Shown: one piece after another, positions 8,719 to 19,333 of the stretch
Layout: the number at the start of each line of letters is the position of its first letter
Numbering within the stretch: position 1 is the first letter of the stretch
NCBI GenBank assembly: GCA_019096155.1
Contig: JAHCVI010000002.1
Coordinates: 3,658,001 to 3,722,000, forward strand
From: Staphylotrichum longicolle
Taxonomy: Eukaryota > Ascomycota > Sordariomycetes > Sordariales > Chaetomiaceae
Length of the DNA: 64,000 bases
Reading direction: 5' to 3'
Notes under the pieces: generated by a model
What the model was told of the DNA's origin: nothing
Databases searched by the model: none
The model's input: only the letters and a program-made list of their open reading frames with translations
Translations under genes and position numbers: made by a program

Positions 8719-11700
8719 TCAAAGACTCACAGTAACGGTCATGTGGTTACTCAAGACCAGCAGCACAGGCGGCAGCCCGTTGCAGAGCACCTCGACGTCG
8801 GACAGATACGCCAGGCTGGCCTCCTCGCTTTGGCACGTGTTCTCTTCAGGGATGGGGAGCGTCGTCAGCATCACAGCTGTATCTCCACTGTTCTGTCGCA
8901 TGAGCTCGTTGAGGATCAAATGCTGAGCGCTGCTTGGCAAATCGTTGAAGGACAGCGACAGCCCTTGCGTGGAGTACCTCGAGCCATTTTTGTTGTCTTC
9001 GTCCTCCGATTGCTGATAGGAAGCCAAGAGCCCTGGAATGTTGAGCGACGCATCGCCGCCGCCGTCTGGATCTTTCGAGATTGAGCTCCGTCTAGATCTC
9101 ACAGGTGATTTAGAACCCGGCGCAACCTCAGCAAACGATACTCTCTTGTCGGCTCCGCTCTCCTCAGCGGACCCCAGCTCCCCGCCCGTGCCACGTCCAA
9201 ATGATGACTGCCGAGAAATGGCTGGCCGTTCCGGACGAGTCTCTGCTTCGGCAAACATGATTCTCGGCCCCGTGCCATCTTCGTTTGTGATTGTAGTTTG
9301 GGGGACCAAGTTGCTCGAAAACCTCATGGCCGAAGAACCGTGCCGTGAGAGGGGCGGCCTCTCTGGCTTGAGAATCCCGCGAGGCCCTTGAGACAACCCC
9401 GATCCGTTCCGGCCATTTCTTGCAAACTCGGCCCCCTTGTCACTAGCAGTGCCTCTGCTAGTCATGGTTCCATAGGAGCCGGCCACTGGCGACTGCGACC
9501 TCTTCAATCTCTTTTCCCTACGAGGGCTCTTTGCGCGGACAAACACATCAGCAAAACTCCTCCGCCGGCGAACGGTTGCCAGCAACGGGCGTCGGGCCGC
9601 CTCGTCAGCTCCACCAGAAGCGCTATGAACGTCGCTAAAGCGCGCATCGATGTCCGAGGTCTCGGATGAGTCGCTGTCGGAGTCGCTATCGGCCCCAATA
9701 TCTGTGTCTGAACTGTCAAAGACGTTGAAGGGGAGGTTTTGTGTATGAATCCCCATGCTGACGCCCCATTTGACCAGCTGCGACATTGTTGGCTTCTTCG
9801 GCAGTTCGGTAAGCTGCGCCAGACTATGGCGCCTCCTCTCTCTTCCGTCCGAGGCGTCGCTATGCGGGTTGTACAAGCCAGGTCTTCCGGCAGTCGACCC
9901 CATGACTTGCGCAATCGAAGCGAACTCCTGGGATTCCGTCATTGAGCGACTGCCTCGGTAGCTTTGGAGATCTTCCCACCACTCCTGGTGTTTCAGACAC
10001 TCGTTGACGAGGTTTTCGGTTTCGGGGTCCTTGTAGTGACCGTGGATGATAGTCTCGTATGTCGACAGATTACCAGATGCCAACCAAAAAACCAGGACTT
10101 GAGCATCAATCCTCAGCTTTTCCAACAGAGCCTTGACTCTGCCCCGCTCCTCCTCAACCTCGCTCTCGTATTCGACAAACACAATAACTCGCAGGTTGTA
10201 GGCCTTCTTCCACGCTGGAACGGTATGAAGAATGTATCCCAGTTGGAGGATCAGTGTGTCTGCTAGGTGTTAGCCTCAAGAGCAGGGCGCTGTCAAAGCA
10301 CACCACTCACATGTGTCAAAGTTTGTGGTGAGAACGTTCTTCCCATCCGCGGTGATCGCGGCTGACATTTGGATCGGCCACAAGTCAATGTATCGCTTCG
10401 TGTTGCTGCCGTCTTTCCGTGGTGTCTCCAAAGCATCAAACCCCTTGCCGATGGCGACGTTTAAGCGTAAGCGCAGAGCCAGGTCTTCGAGGATGGTAAG
10501 ATAGCTCGTCACCGACATCATGCCCTCCGTCTTGATGGCATCTGTTGGTAAGACTCCTTCCAGAATACGCGAGGAGGTATCGCCCCTTCGTCGTCTCCTG
10601 ATTCTCGGTTCAGGCGTCGAGTCGTCTTTCTGGGGCGGGGCCGGAGAAAGTGGCACTTCAGGCACTTGCAGAGCGGGCCGAGACCGTCGCAACTCGTCCA
10701 TGTTGTAGAAGCCCATGATGGCAATGTTCGGCCTCATGCCCCCCAAACCGGCTGAAAGGATCAGGTTGCGCACTCCCCATGTTATCGTGGGCGACATGGA
10801 TAGTTGCACAAACGCCTTGATCTTGGAGTACTCAGAAATGTACTTGGTCCAGGCCGCTTGCTGCAGCTTTGCCTCTGTGACACCAACTGTAAAGTCGTCA
10901 GTGACGATGACATGGCCCAGGATGTACAGCGCCCCCTTCTTCAGAGCGTTGCAGAACTGTATCAGTCGAGTCTGTTTCCTGGGGTCATTGATGAGGAGGA
11001 TGACCTGTGGTCTCCAAAATTTGATGTGCTCTGGCTTAAGCCGCAGAAGGTATTTCCGCACTTGATGGTAGATCAGGTTTTGAGAGACGTCGCCCCAGTG
11101 CTTTGGAGGACTGAGGTAATGGATGAGGAGGAAGAGGAACACCAAGAGACAGACGGCGGTCGTGGCGTATGTCTCGTCAATGAAAAACATGGCAGCCGCC
11201 GAGAGGAGGCTGCCAGCGAAGGCTGTCTGCCAGCTGAAGAACTTGAAGCCGGGGCGGAAATTTGGGGCGGAGCCAATCTTGAGGAGAAAGCAAGCAAGGT
11301 TCATGACAAAGAAAGTCATCTACTGATCGTTAGGGTATGCTATACTTGGTCCGACGACGCTTTATGGCGCTCACCTGGTAACCCATGGAGATTAGGGTGG
11401 CAATCTGGTTCAGGTTCGCGAACATTGCTATTTGGGCAGCGATGTAGGTGAGAAAAATGGCAAGGATAGGCTCATCCGCCTTTTTGGTGCCCTTCCCGAA
11501 GAGCGACAGGCCCGGGAAGAGCTTGTCTCTGGCAAGCGCCTGCATGAGCTTGGCAGACCCGATGACGCCCATCAGGGCGGAGAAGAAAGTAGTTGCCAGC
11601 TCTCCCGCGAAGACGATGGGTGGCCACAAATTTGTGTCTTGGATGATGTTCGCGTTTCGGATGAACGACGCATGGGTTGTGCTCGAAGCCAACGACAAGA

Positions 11701-12570
11701 TGACGAGTAAGTAAACCACAAGGGTAGTGAGCATGGCCCAGAGCGTGCCAACAGGAATGGCTTTGCTGGGATTTCGCAAATCTCCCGACATGGAGGCACC
11801 TGCAAAGATGCCCGAGGTTGCAGGGAACAATATGCCAAACAGATCCCGAAAGGTCCCAAACCCGTTGAACTCGACGCCAGCAGCGTGAGGGAGGAGATTG
11901 GACCTAAGAGTTGCCAGGCTGGCCCCTGTAAACTCGATCCCCCTTTCGGGGTCACTGAAGGCCGGCTTCGCTACCGCGGACAGTGGTATACTGAGGGTGG
12001 AAATAGCCAGTACCACCAAGAGAGCGTTGCTCGCCTTGGAAAACATGGCGCTCCCGGCGAGACACAGGCAAGTGCAGAGCACCAGAGCACAAGTGCCGAA
12101 GAGATAGTCCCACCAGTACCCATGAGGCATGGCATGGCCGAGGTTGAGCTTGATGCAGTCAATCAGACCGACGACGTTGAGTGCCGTGTTCAGCACCTGA
12201 GCCAGGTAAAATAGAAGACCAATCGAGCCTCCAAACTCGGGGCCCAGGGACCTCGAAATCAGGTAATAAGCCCCCCCTCCCTTGACCTCTCCATTGGAAG
12301 CAATGGCCGAGAGCGAGAGTGTCGTGACAAAGTCAACGGTGTATGCAATGAGCATAAGGCCTGGCCGTGTTAGTGGTGGGAGAGGTAGTCCTGTGAGATG
12401 GGCTGGGAAGAAGTGGAGGACGTACCCAAGATGCCAAGCAACCCAACCTGTCCCAGGATCAAACCGAATCTCAAGAACATGAGAATGCTGAGAATGTTGA
12501 GGCAGACGGGGATGTAGACACCCGACACCATCCCCAGCTTGTTCCTCCTGCCCAGAGACTCGGGCTCCAT
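8719..12570 (-). CDS. VHC1: Vacuolar cation-chloride cotransporter (Vhc1/SLC12 type)
   Basis: Four minus-strand exons, 12570-12426, 12360-11375, 11319-10311 and 10259-8719, join in phase across introns of 65, 55 and 51 bases and give about 1226 residues. The N-terminal half is a 12-helix APC-superfamily transporter beginning with LGMVSGVYIPVCLNILSIL; the SNGEVKGGGAYYLISRSLG and GIFAGASMSGDLRNPSKAIP segments are typical of SLC12 cotransporters. The C-terminal half is the long cytosolic regulatory domain, with a Ser/Arg/Asp-rich insert and the conserved end GLPPVLLVLSNHMTVTVSL. Yeast Vhc1 moves K+ and Cl- across the vacuolar membrane, the likely role here. The 5' end is uncertain: the open frame extends upstream of ATG 12570 to a CAG/TTG junction near 12621 that looks like a splice acceptor, so a short upstream exon may be missing. 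Confidence 0.88.
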
Positions 12571-13681
12571 GATGGGCGCTGCTGATCTGGAAGCTGGTTG
12601 AAGACTGCCCGGATCGTCCAACTGTTACTGGCGTTATAAATGGTTCGCCTTGAGGGCGAAGATGGGCCAATGCAGATTCATAAGTAACCAAAGAGCAAAA
12701 GGGTGCCGTGACCGCCTTCCAACCCCCCCTCGGGTTTCACCTGTCAAAGGCAGCTCCCAGGTGTCTCATGAAACCACTCCACACGCATTTGAGGATAGCG
12801 CAGATCATAAACTCCACCAGGAGGGGAAAGCTGCGGAGGGGGCGGTTTGGGTCTGGAGTAACGCAACGTGCTGAGCTGGATGTTGGCCGCAATCGGAGAC
12901 CAACCCAAGGGAATTGGCTCGATCTCAGCGGGAGAGAGGCTCAGAGGGTGCAGTGCAAATGTGGAATCCTTGTGTGTCCTTGATTCGGCATAGTTCAAAC
13001 CGTCCGAACTGCTTCGAACACAAGACGAGCTGGGCTTCGAGTCGGGGAGGAACCGACGTCATTTGGGCAGGAGAGAGAATCTCTCCAGGCAGGCAGGCAA
13101 TCCCTCTCTCCAAAAACCCCCCGGCAGGCACGGCTCGGCGCCCTGGTCTTGGCAAACAAACCCTTCTCCAGGTCCCGCGCGCTGTGCCACTGACTGCCAG
13201 GGGACCTGTGGGCCTTGCTGTGGGGGTGCAGTGGGTGGGTCCAAGCGGCTGCCCGTTCCAGCCGCCTCCACCAGTGCTGCTGTGCCCTGCCTCGCCTGCC
13301 CTGAGCATGCCGTCAGCAGGCCGCCCACCCGCATCCCCATTCGCCCTCTTATCAGTCACCCAGGCATCACGAGAGGTCACAAGCCAACAGCAGTCATTCT
13401 GCCGCTTCTTCTCCGCTGGCTTCCCTGTTGAGGTGATTTCTCGTTGCCCAGCTCGCTTCCATCGTTCATTAGGTCGGCTTCTCCTTTATTAGCCTCCGAC
13501 GTTCGCTCTCTTAGGTCCCGTTGAGTCAATCGGTTGGGTCGCCGCCGTTCGCTGGTCCACTCGAGGTTGCCGCACACCAAGCGCCGGAGTCCGGACCGTA
13601 TCGAAATTTCCGATCACGACCTTCGACACTGCATTGTCACACAGAGGCATGATATCGCGATCCTAGACTACAACAGCGACC
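12571..13681. other. Divergent intergenic region
   Basis: About 1.1 kb between two divergent vacuolar transporter genes. It should contain both promoters and possibly an unrecognised first exon of the VHC1-like gene (open in frame up to about 12621). Long open frames here on either strand have no family signal. Confidence 0.45.
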
Positions 13682-15989
13682 ATGTCAAACTCGTTCAGAA
13701 ACTCGCCCCCGCCGATACAGCAGCTGGCGTCGTCGCCTGGCTCGTTCCGTGGTCGGTCCTTTGGTCGAGCAGAGTCAACCGCCCGGCTTGCCTCCCCAGT
13801 AGCGCTCGGCTCGTCTCCTGCGAACCACCTACAGCCACCAGCCGGCGATGATGCTGCTTCGGGCCACTTGACGCCGCTTCCCGGTCCTGGCTCGCACGTT
13901 GCTGGCCCAGGCGTCTCCGCCCTTGCGGCCGCCTTGTCCAACTCCCTCGGCACCTCGCCCCCGCGATTCGGCACGCCACCCGTCCGCACGGCCTCTCCAG
14001 CCCTCGCTTCCATCAATGCCCCGGCCTCCGGGACGCCCACAAACTATGGCTCGTTTGACGGGAGGAGACAGTGGGCAAATGGTGCATACGAAGACCCCGA
14101 GATTATCAAGAGGCACCTGGTTCAGCCTGGCGATGGGTCCTCGGAAGACGGGCAGAGGAAGGTCAGCGACGGGTCGAAGGGTAAACAACCGGCCCGCGGG
14201 CCAACGTCTGGGATGGATGACGAATTCTCGAGCCTGAAGTTGCAGGGAGGCGACATTACACGGCCAATCTACAAATGGACTGAGGAGGCGGATCAGCAGA
14301 GCAAGATGCAGCGCAGCAAGAGCTTCAGCGACCCCAGGCCGGCACCCGAGACGGAAGAGCTCGATATTAATAACATCAAGGTCCCCGGAGGCTTCAGGCG
14401 CAACTTCATCCGTCGTGCTGCTCGGGAGCCGGAAGAGCTGGAGCATGGCTCCGGCAGCAACCATCACCAGACACACCCTCGTTTCCTGACGGGTAGCTTC
14501 CTCGAGTTTCTGACTCTGTACGGCCACTTCGCCGGTGAAGAGCTGGAAGAGGACGATGAGGTGTTGAAGCCCGGCGAATACTTCACCTCTGGCAGCGAGG
14601 GCGACGTCTACGAGGAGGGCTCAGATGAGGAGGCCATGGAGGAGAGCGCATTGCTGACGCCTTCTCGGCACAAGAGGAGGAGGAGGGAGCGCGGAGGCAG
14701 TGGCCAGAACAGCCCAATGAGCGCTGCCCTGCTCCTCCTCAAGTCTTTCGTCGGTACCGGTGTCTTGTTCCTCCCGCGTGCCTACCTCAACGGCGGCATG
14801 CTCTTCAGCAACCTGGTCCTGCTTTTCGTGGCGGCACTGAGCTATTACTGCTTCGTTCTCCTTGTCACGACCAGGCTGAAGATTGAGGGCTCCTTTGGCG
14901 ACATCGGCGGTGTCCTCTACGGCAGGTGGATGAGGAACCTGATCTTGGCTTCCATCGTCATCAGCCAGCTTGGCTTCGTGGCGGCCTACATCGTCTTCAC
15001 CTCGGAGAACTTGCAGGCCTTCATCCTCGCGGTGACCGACTGCAAGACCCTCATCCCGATCACATGGCTCATCATCATGCAAATGGTGGTATTCTTGCCC
15101 TTCTCCCTCCTTCGCGACATAGGAAAGCTGGGGTTCACCGCCCTGATCGCCGACGCCTTCATCGTCATCGGCCTCGCCTACCTCTTCTACTACGACGTCC
15201 TCACGCTTAACACGCAAGGCCTCGCAGACATTATCATGTTCAACCAGAAGGACTGGACCCTCTTCATCGGCACGGCCATCTTCACGTTCGAGGGCATCGG
15301 CCTGATCATCCCGATCCAGGAGTCCATGCGCCACCCGCAAAAGTTCCCCAAGGTCATGTTCGCCGTCATGGTGATCATCACGACGCTCTTCATCGTCATG
15401 GGCGCCGTCTCGTACGCCGCATACGGCTCCAAGACGGAGACGGTGGTCCTGCTCAACCTGCCGCAGGACGACAAGCTCGTCAACGGCGTCCAGTTCCTCT
15501 ACTCGCTGGCCATTCTGCTGTCCACTCCGCTGCAGATCTTCCCGGCCATCCGGATCACCGAGAACGCGCTCTTCACCAAGAGCGGCAAGTACAACCCCTA
15601 CATCAAGTGGCAGAAGAACGTGTTTCGGTTCTTCGTGGTCGCCCTCTGCGCGCTTGTCGCCTGGGGCGGCGCGGACAACCTGGATAAGTTTGTGGCGCTG
15701 GTCGGCAACTTTGCGTGCATCCCGCTGGTGTACATCTACCCGGTGAGTCTTCCCTTAAATTACCGCTAGCTAGCTTCTTGTTTTCATCATGTGCTAACGC
15801 GAGGGGATGCAGCCGATGTTGCACTACAAGGCGGTGGCGAAGTCGGCCCTGCGGAGATGGTCCGACATTCTGCTGTGCATCTTTGGCTTCGTTGCCATGG
15901 CGTACACGACCAGCTTGACGGTGATGAGCTGGGCGAGTGACTCGGGCGGTGGCGGCCTGCCGAGCCATTGCGATGCCAAGGGGTTGTAG
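13682..15989 (+). CDS. Vacuolar amino-acid transporter (AVT3/AVT4 type)
   Basis: Exons 13682-15742 and 15813-15989 join across a 70-base GTGAGT...CAG intron and give 745 residues. The first 340 or so residues are a cytosolic, Ser/Pro/Gly-rich and then acidic extension. From residue 344 the sequence SAALLLLKSFVGTGVLFLPR opens a transporter domain of about 11 membrane helices belonging to the amino-acid/auxin permease family. The long soluble N-terminus followed by this domain is the layout of yeast Avt3/Avt4, which export neutral amino acids from the vacuole. The last exon supplies the final membrane helix and a short tail. Substrate and vacuolar location are inferred from the subfamily. The neighbouring divergent gene is also a vacuolar transporter, but co-regulation is only a guess. 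Confidence 0.9.
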
Positions 15990-16651
15990 ATGAGCAAGAT
16001 GAGAAAAGGGGAAGGGGGCGAGGGAGAGGGGAGACTTGGTTGTGGTGGGGGTGCGTACGCAATGACTTGTCATCTTTTCATTTTGCTGTTGTTTTGTGAG
16101 ATAGCGTCGTTCAGCATCGGGCGTTTCTTTTTCATTGCATGGTGGGAGCTGGTTGACGCAAGTTTTTTGGTTGATTGGTTCGTTCTCTTGGGCCATTTGG
16201 GTTGTAGATTCAGTGCGTTTTGTTAGAGGTACACAGCGATGGAGACGGGGCAGACAGATCGACAAGCAGACATTAGAAGGTCATACTCGCCAAAGGTTGC
16301 ATCAGTATCGATACTGTAGATAGCACGTTTTAGATATCATCCCATCAGTTTTTCTCTGGAGTACCTTTGAGCTGAGCCACCTCGGAACAAAGAGCTTGAA
16401 GGTTGGAATCTCGAACGGCGAGGTGCTGTTGCCACTCTGCAAAGGTCGTGCACGGGCCATCTTGATCTGGCTGCTTTGACATGCTGAATAGTTTCTCGGC
16501 TTTGCAACTGCATCCAGAACTTCAACACATTTGCATCACTAAAACCTACCTGACCTCGCCTTGCTCAACGGCCACAGTTGCCGCTCAATATCACTACCGT
16601 TGCCTGCCGTGATTCTCGATATTTGGATAGCCATATTCTTTTCCAGTCACA
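15990..16651. other. Intergenic region
   Basis: About 660 bases between the amino-acid transporter and RPB11, both on the plus strand. The left part is T- and G-rich 3' untranslated sequence; the right part is the RPB11 promoter and leader. No gene is seen. Confidence 0.45.
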
Positions 16652-17798
16652 ATGAACGCTCCGGACAGGTAGGTCACATCGCTTCCTTTTTTGTTCTTGT
16701 GCCCCCCTCTGCGGTCAACAATGCGGGTCGATTTGTGCCGGGAAAGTTGGAGGGGCGAAAGGCGATGGTTGGTGGTTTTAGGGCTGGAGCGGAAGAGGAA
16801 CTGGAGAAACTGGCGTGTTGTCAGTGCTGGGTTGGGGGGACGGGAGGTAATGTGCGAGGAGGAAGACGGTGAGCAAACGATGGGGAGAAGGGGGTTGGTT
16901 GCCTGCTGGTCATCAGATGAACGCACCTTCCGCTGGAAACCGTCGAGATGTCCGTCTACGCCATATACTGGAACTGCGCGTGGCAGTCGCGGTCGACTCT
17001 CTACAGTGCGCTGGACGACCCAAGTGCATGAGATTTGGCCGCTGACCGACACCTGCAATTCCGCAATCTTCACTCTCTACCTCATCACAAATTATTGCCG
17101 AGGCATCAGCGAGCAAGGCGTCGATCACAGTACCATATCCAGCGCCGAGGTTTTCTATTGTCACAATGGCGTCGGTCAACTACAGACACTACGACAACCA
17201 ACAGGATGGGTCGGATGATCGACGCAGCGTCATTGTTCCCTGGCACGTCGAGATGCTAACGGGTGGTCCACTCCAGATTCGAGCTGTTTGTCCTCGCCGA
17301 AGGCGAGAAGAAGATCACCGAAAAGGTGGTGAGCGGTCAGTTTTGAAACTGCCTACCGTCGACTGCTTGTTGGAAATCTAATGGGGAAACAGGCATGTCC
17401 AACTGCTCGGACTTCATCCTCCTCAAGGAAGACCACACCCTCGGCAACCTGCTCAGCGCCTACCTCAAGATGGCACCCCACGTTATGATGGCGGCATACA
17501 AGAGTAAGCCTGGCCATGGCTCTCCATATCTCCCAAGACGTTGTTCGCAAGCTCACCTAGACTCCTAGTTGGCCACCCCAACGTACCGGAGGTACTGCTG
17601 CGCGTCCAGACGGACGGCTCCATCACGCCGCGTGAGGCGCTCGTGACGGTTTGCAAGCAGCTCGTTGCCATGTATGGGCAGCTCGGCCGCGAGTTCCAGA
17701 AGGAGCTTGCGCTCAGGCAATACGCGGACCAGGGCGAGCATGCCGGCGGCGCTGGTGGCGCTCCCGGCGGCGGTCCGTCGGGGCAAAATGGGTTCTAG
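16652..17798 (+). CDS. RPB11: RNA polymerase II subunit RPB11
   Basis: Four exons, 16652-16668, 17277-17335, 17393-17503 and 17569-17798, join in phase to give 138 residues starting MNAPDRFELFVLAEGEKKI. The core contains the diagnostic KEDHTLGNLL block of the RPB11/AC19/alpha-NTD fold, followed by HPNVPEVLLRVQTDG and a helical C-terminal region that pairs with RPB3. The protein forms the RPB3-RPB11 heterodimer that nucleates Pol II assembly. Two features are unusual. The first exon is only 17 bases and is followed by a 608-base intron, about ten times the usual size in this window. The donor of intron 2 is GTCAGT; the nearby GTGAGC does not keep the frame. The final 20 or so residues are Gly-rich and probably disordered. 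Confidence 0.92.
16669..17276 (+). other. Unusually long intron 1 of RPB11
   Basis: This 608-base intron begins GTAGGT directly after the 17-base first exon and ends in a good branch/acceptor pair (GCTAAC ... CTCCAG). Most other introns in the window are 50-160 bases. I looked inside for box C/D or H/ACA snoRNA signatures and for an open exon in phase, and found none that I can support. Confidence 0.7.
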
Positions 17799-18195
17799 CG
17801 GGGCAGATATGTTTGTCCATCCTGTGCGATCTTTTGGCTGGCGTTCTGGAACGGCGTTAGGTATCTGGGACGGGTTCTACATTAACTGATGTTCTGGTCG
17901 CATTTTCGGGCTTGATGTTCTGGTCACTGTGGATTTGAAACCCGGGATGCGTAGATGGGGTGTCTCTTTTCTGCCGAGGCTACCGCAGATGCACAGATCT
18001 CGTGCGGTAGTAGGGTCATAGGATCCAAATCAAGCGGGTTTCCGTTTCTGTGACCGCGCTCTCTGGGCTGGATGGTTCTGTATCTCAACGACTCCAAGGC
18101 TGGACATTTTGAGACTCCCCTCATCTCCCGCTCATGAACAGATCGGTTGCAGCCCATTCAAACCAAACAACCTCCAACTTCACCCCAACGTCCGT
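17799..18195. other. Convergent intergenic region
   Basis: About 400 bases between the stops of the convergent RPB11 and LSM5 genes. It holds 3' untranslated sequence from both. No gene is seen. Confidence 0.45.
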
Positions 18196-18764
18196 TCATG
18201 ACGCAGCTGTAGCCACCGGCCCTTCTCCTCCAGGGATCAACTGCGAACCTCATTAGACATCTCAACCTCCAGCATCCGCGCGGGGATGTCTCACCATGCA
18301 GATATTGTTTCCGTTCAGCAAGATCTTCTTCAGCTTGGTATGGTTGCCAGAGTAGTCACTGAGAAGAATATCAGCATGGGATTCCGAGAGTGAGTGGTCT
18401 GGGCCGTGGACTTACAACTCGGTGACATCCTCCATGACCATGTCTGTTCGAGTGTGTCAGCAGGCACCTCAGGGACAAACTCAGAGGGGGGGGGGGTGGT
18501 GGGTTCAAACGTACTGACGTAATCGTCAAAGCCGACGAGAGTCCCGGCAAACTCTGTGAGTGCTCGGTTTAGTATCTTGGTCAAGTGGGTTGGAGGAGCA
18601 GGCAATACCTTTGTCGCCTTTCATGACGACCCAGATGCGGGACCCGACGCATTTGTCGATGAGTTCTGTCACGGCAGTTGTCAGTTGTGCCATTCATTTC
18701 TGAGAACATCGAGCATCCGGCCAGTCAAGCGCCACGTACCGAGAGGGAGGAGTTGGGAAGCCAT
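18196..18764 (-). CDS. LSM5: U6 snRNA-associated Sm-like protein LSM5
   Basis: This small gene is split into six exons on the minus strand: 18764-18740, 18665-18609, 18553-18515, 18443-18416, 18358-18295 and 18240-18196. All junctions are GT/AG and in phase, and the product has 85 residues. It begins MASQLLPLELIDKCVGSRIW, contains the Sm1 block (KGDKEFAGTLVGFDDYVNMV) and continues EDVTEFDYSGNHTKL to NGNNICMLIPGG, the Sm2 block typical of LSM5. LSM5 is part of the LSM2-8 ring that binds the U6 snRNA 3' end and of the cytoplasmic LSM1-7 decapping ring. Coding exons as short as 25 and 28 bases make it nearly invisible to plain ORF searches. Intron 3 contains a run of 11 G residues on the plus strand near 18486. 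Confidence 0.93.
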
Positions 18765-19333
18765 GGTGTCTGTGAGTTGCTGCTTCTGGGAATTCAGAGG
18801 CCGGCCTGAATCTACACACGGCCAGCAGCTTCAGTGGGGTTGTTTGTGCATGTCACACTTGGGTGTATTTGTTGTATCGTCTTTCACTGTAAGTAACCCG
18901 ATAAACGCATACTTCTCCTTCTTTCACGTCAATCGAGGAAATGTGGGGCATCCCAACTTGCTTGTGGTAACGTTCATTAATTGAAAGGCAGCGTTTCACA
19001 TCGCGCCTGGTCTCTTGTGTTAGCGCGTCTGCCTGGGCGCCCAACATTGCCTCCCTGGTCCCAAGCCGAGTCCATGTCCAATGGTCCGGTGCCAGCGTCA
19101 TGACACTTTGCAGCAGTCATGGCGCCGCACTCTCGTTCAACAGTGTATTAATTGCTCCGCGTCGCGCGAATGCTACATATGTTCTTAAACGTTGCCGTTG
19201 CCGCCGTCGAATGTTCTCCTCTGCACCACCATCACGCAACTTGTTGTTGTAAGTGCCTCGCGCTAGGCTGTCAACTATCTATCACGACCTCCTCGCTAAT
19301 TCAGGGCTCACAAGATCCCGCTGTTTTGCGAAG
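18765..19333. other. Divergent intergenic region
   Basis: About 570 bases between the divergent LSM5 and exonuclease genes, expected to hold both promoters. An ATG at 19211 followed by GTAAGT at 19249 looks like a possible upstream exon for the exonuclease gene, but the best acceptor does not bring it into frame. Confidence 0.45.

Noticed and set aside
17925..17950. tRNA T-loop-like sequence (minus strand, GGTTTCAAATCC)
   Set aside because: The flanking bases do not form the T stem and no anticodon or acceptor stem can be drawn.
19211..19305. Possible upstream exon of the exonuclease gene (ATG 19211, GTAAGT 19249, CAG 19304)
   Set aside because: Splice signals are attractive, but the join enters the wrong frame and meets a stop before the exonuclease domain.
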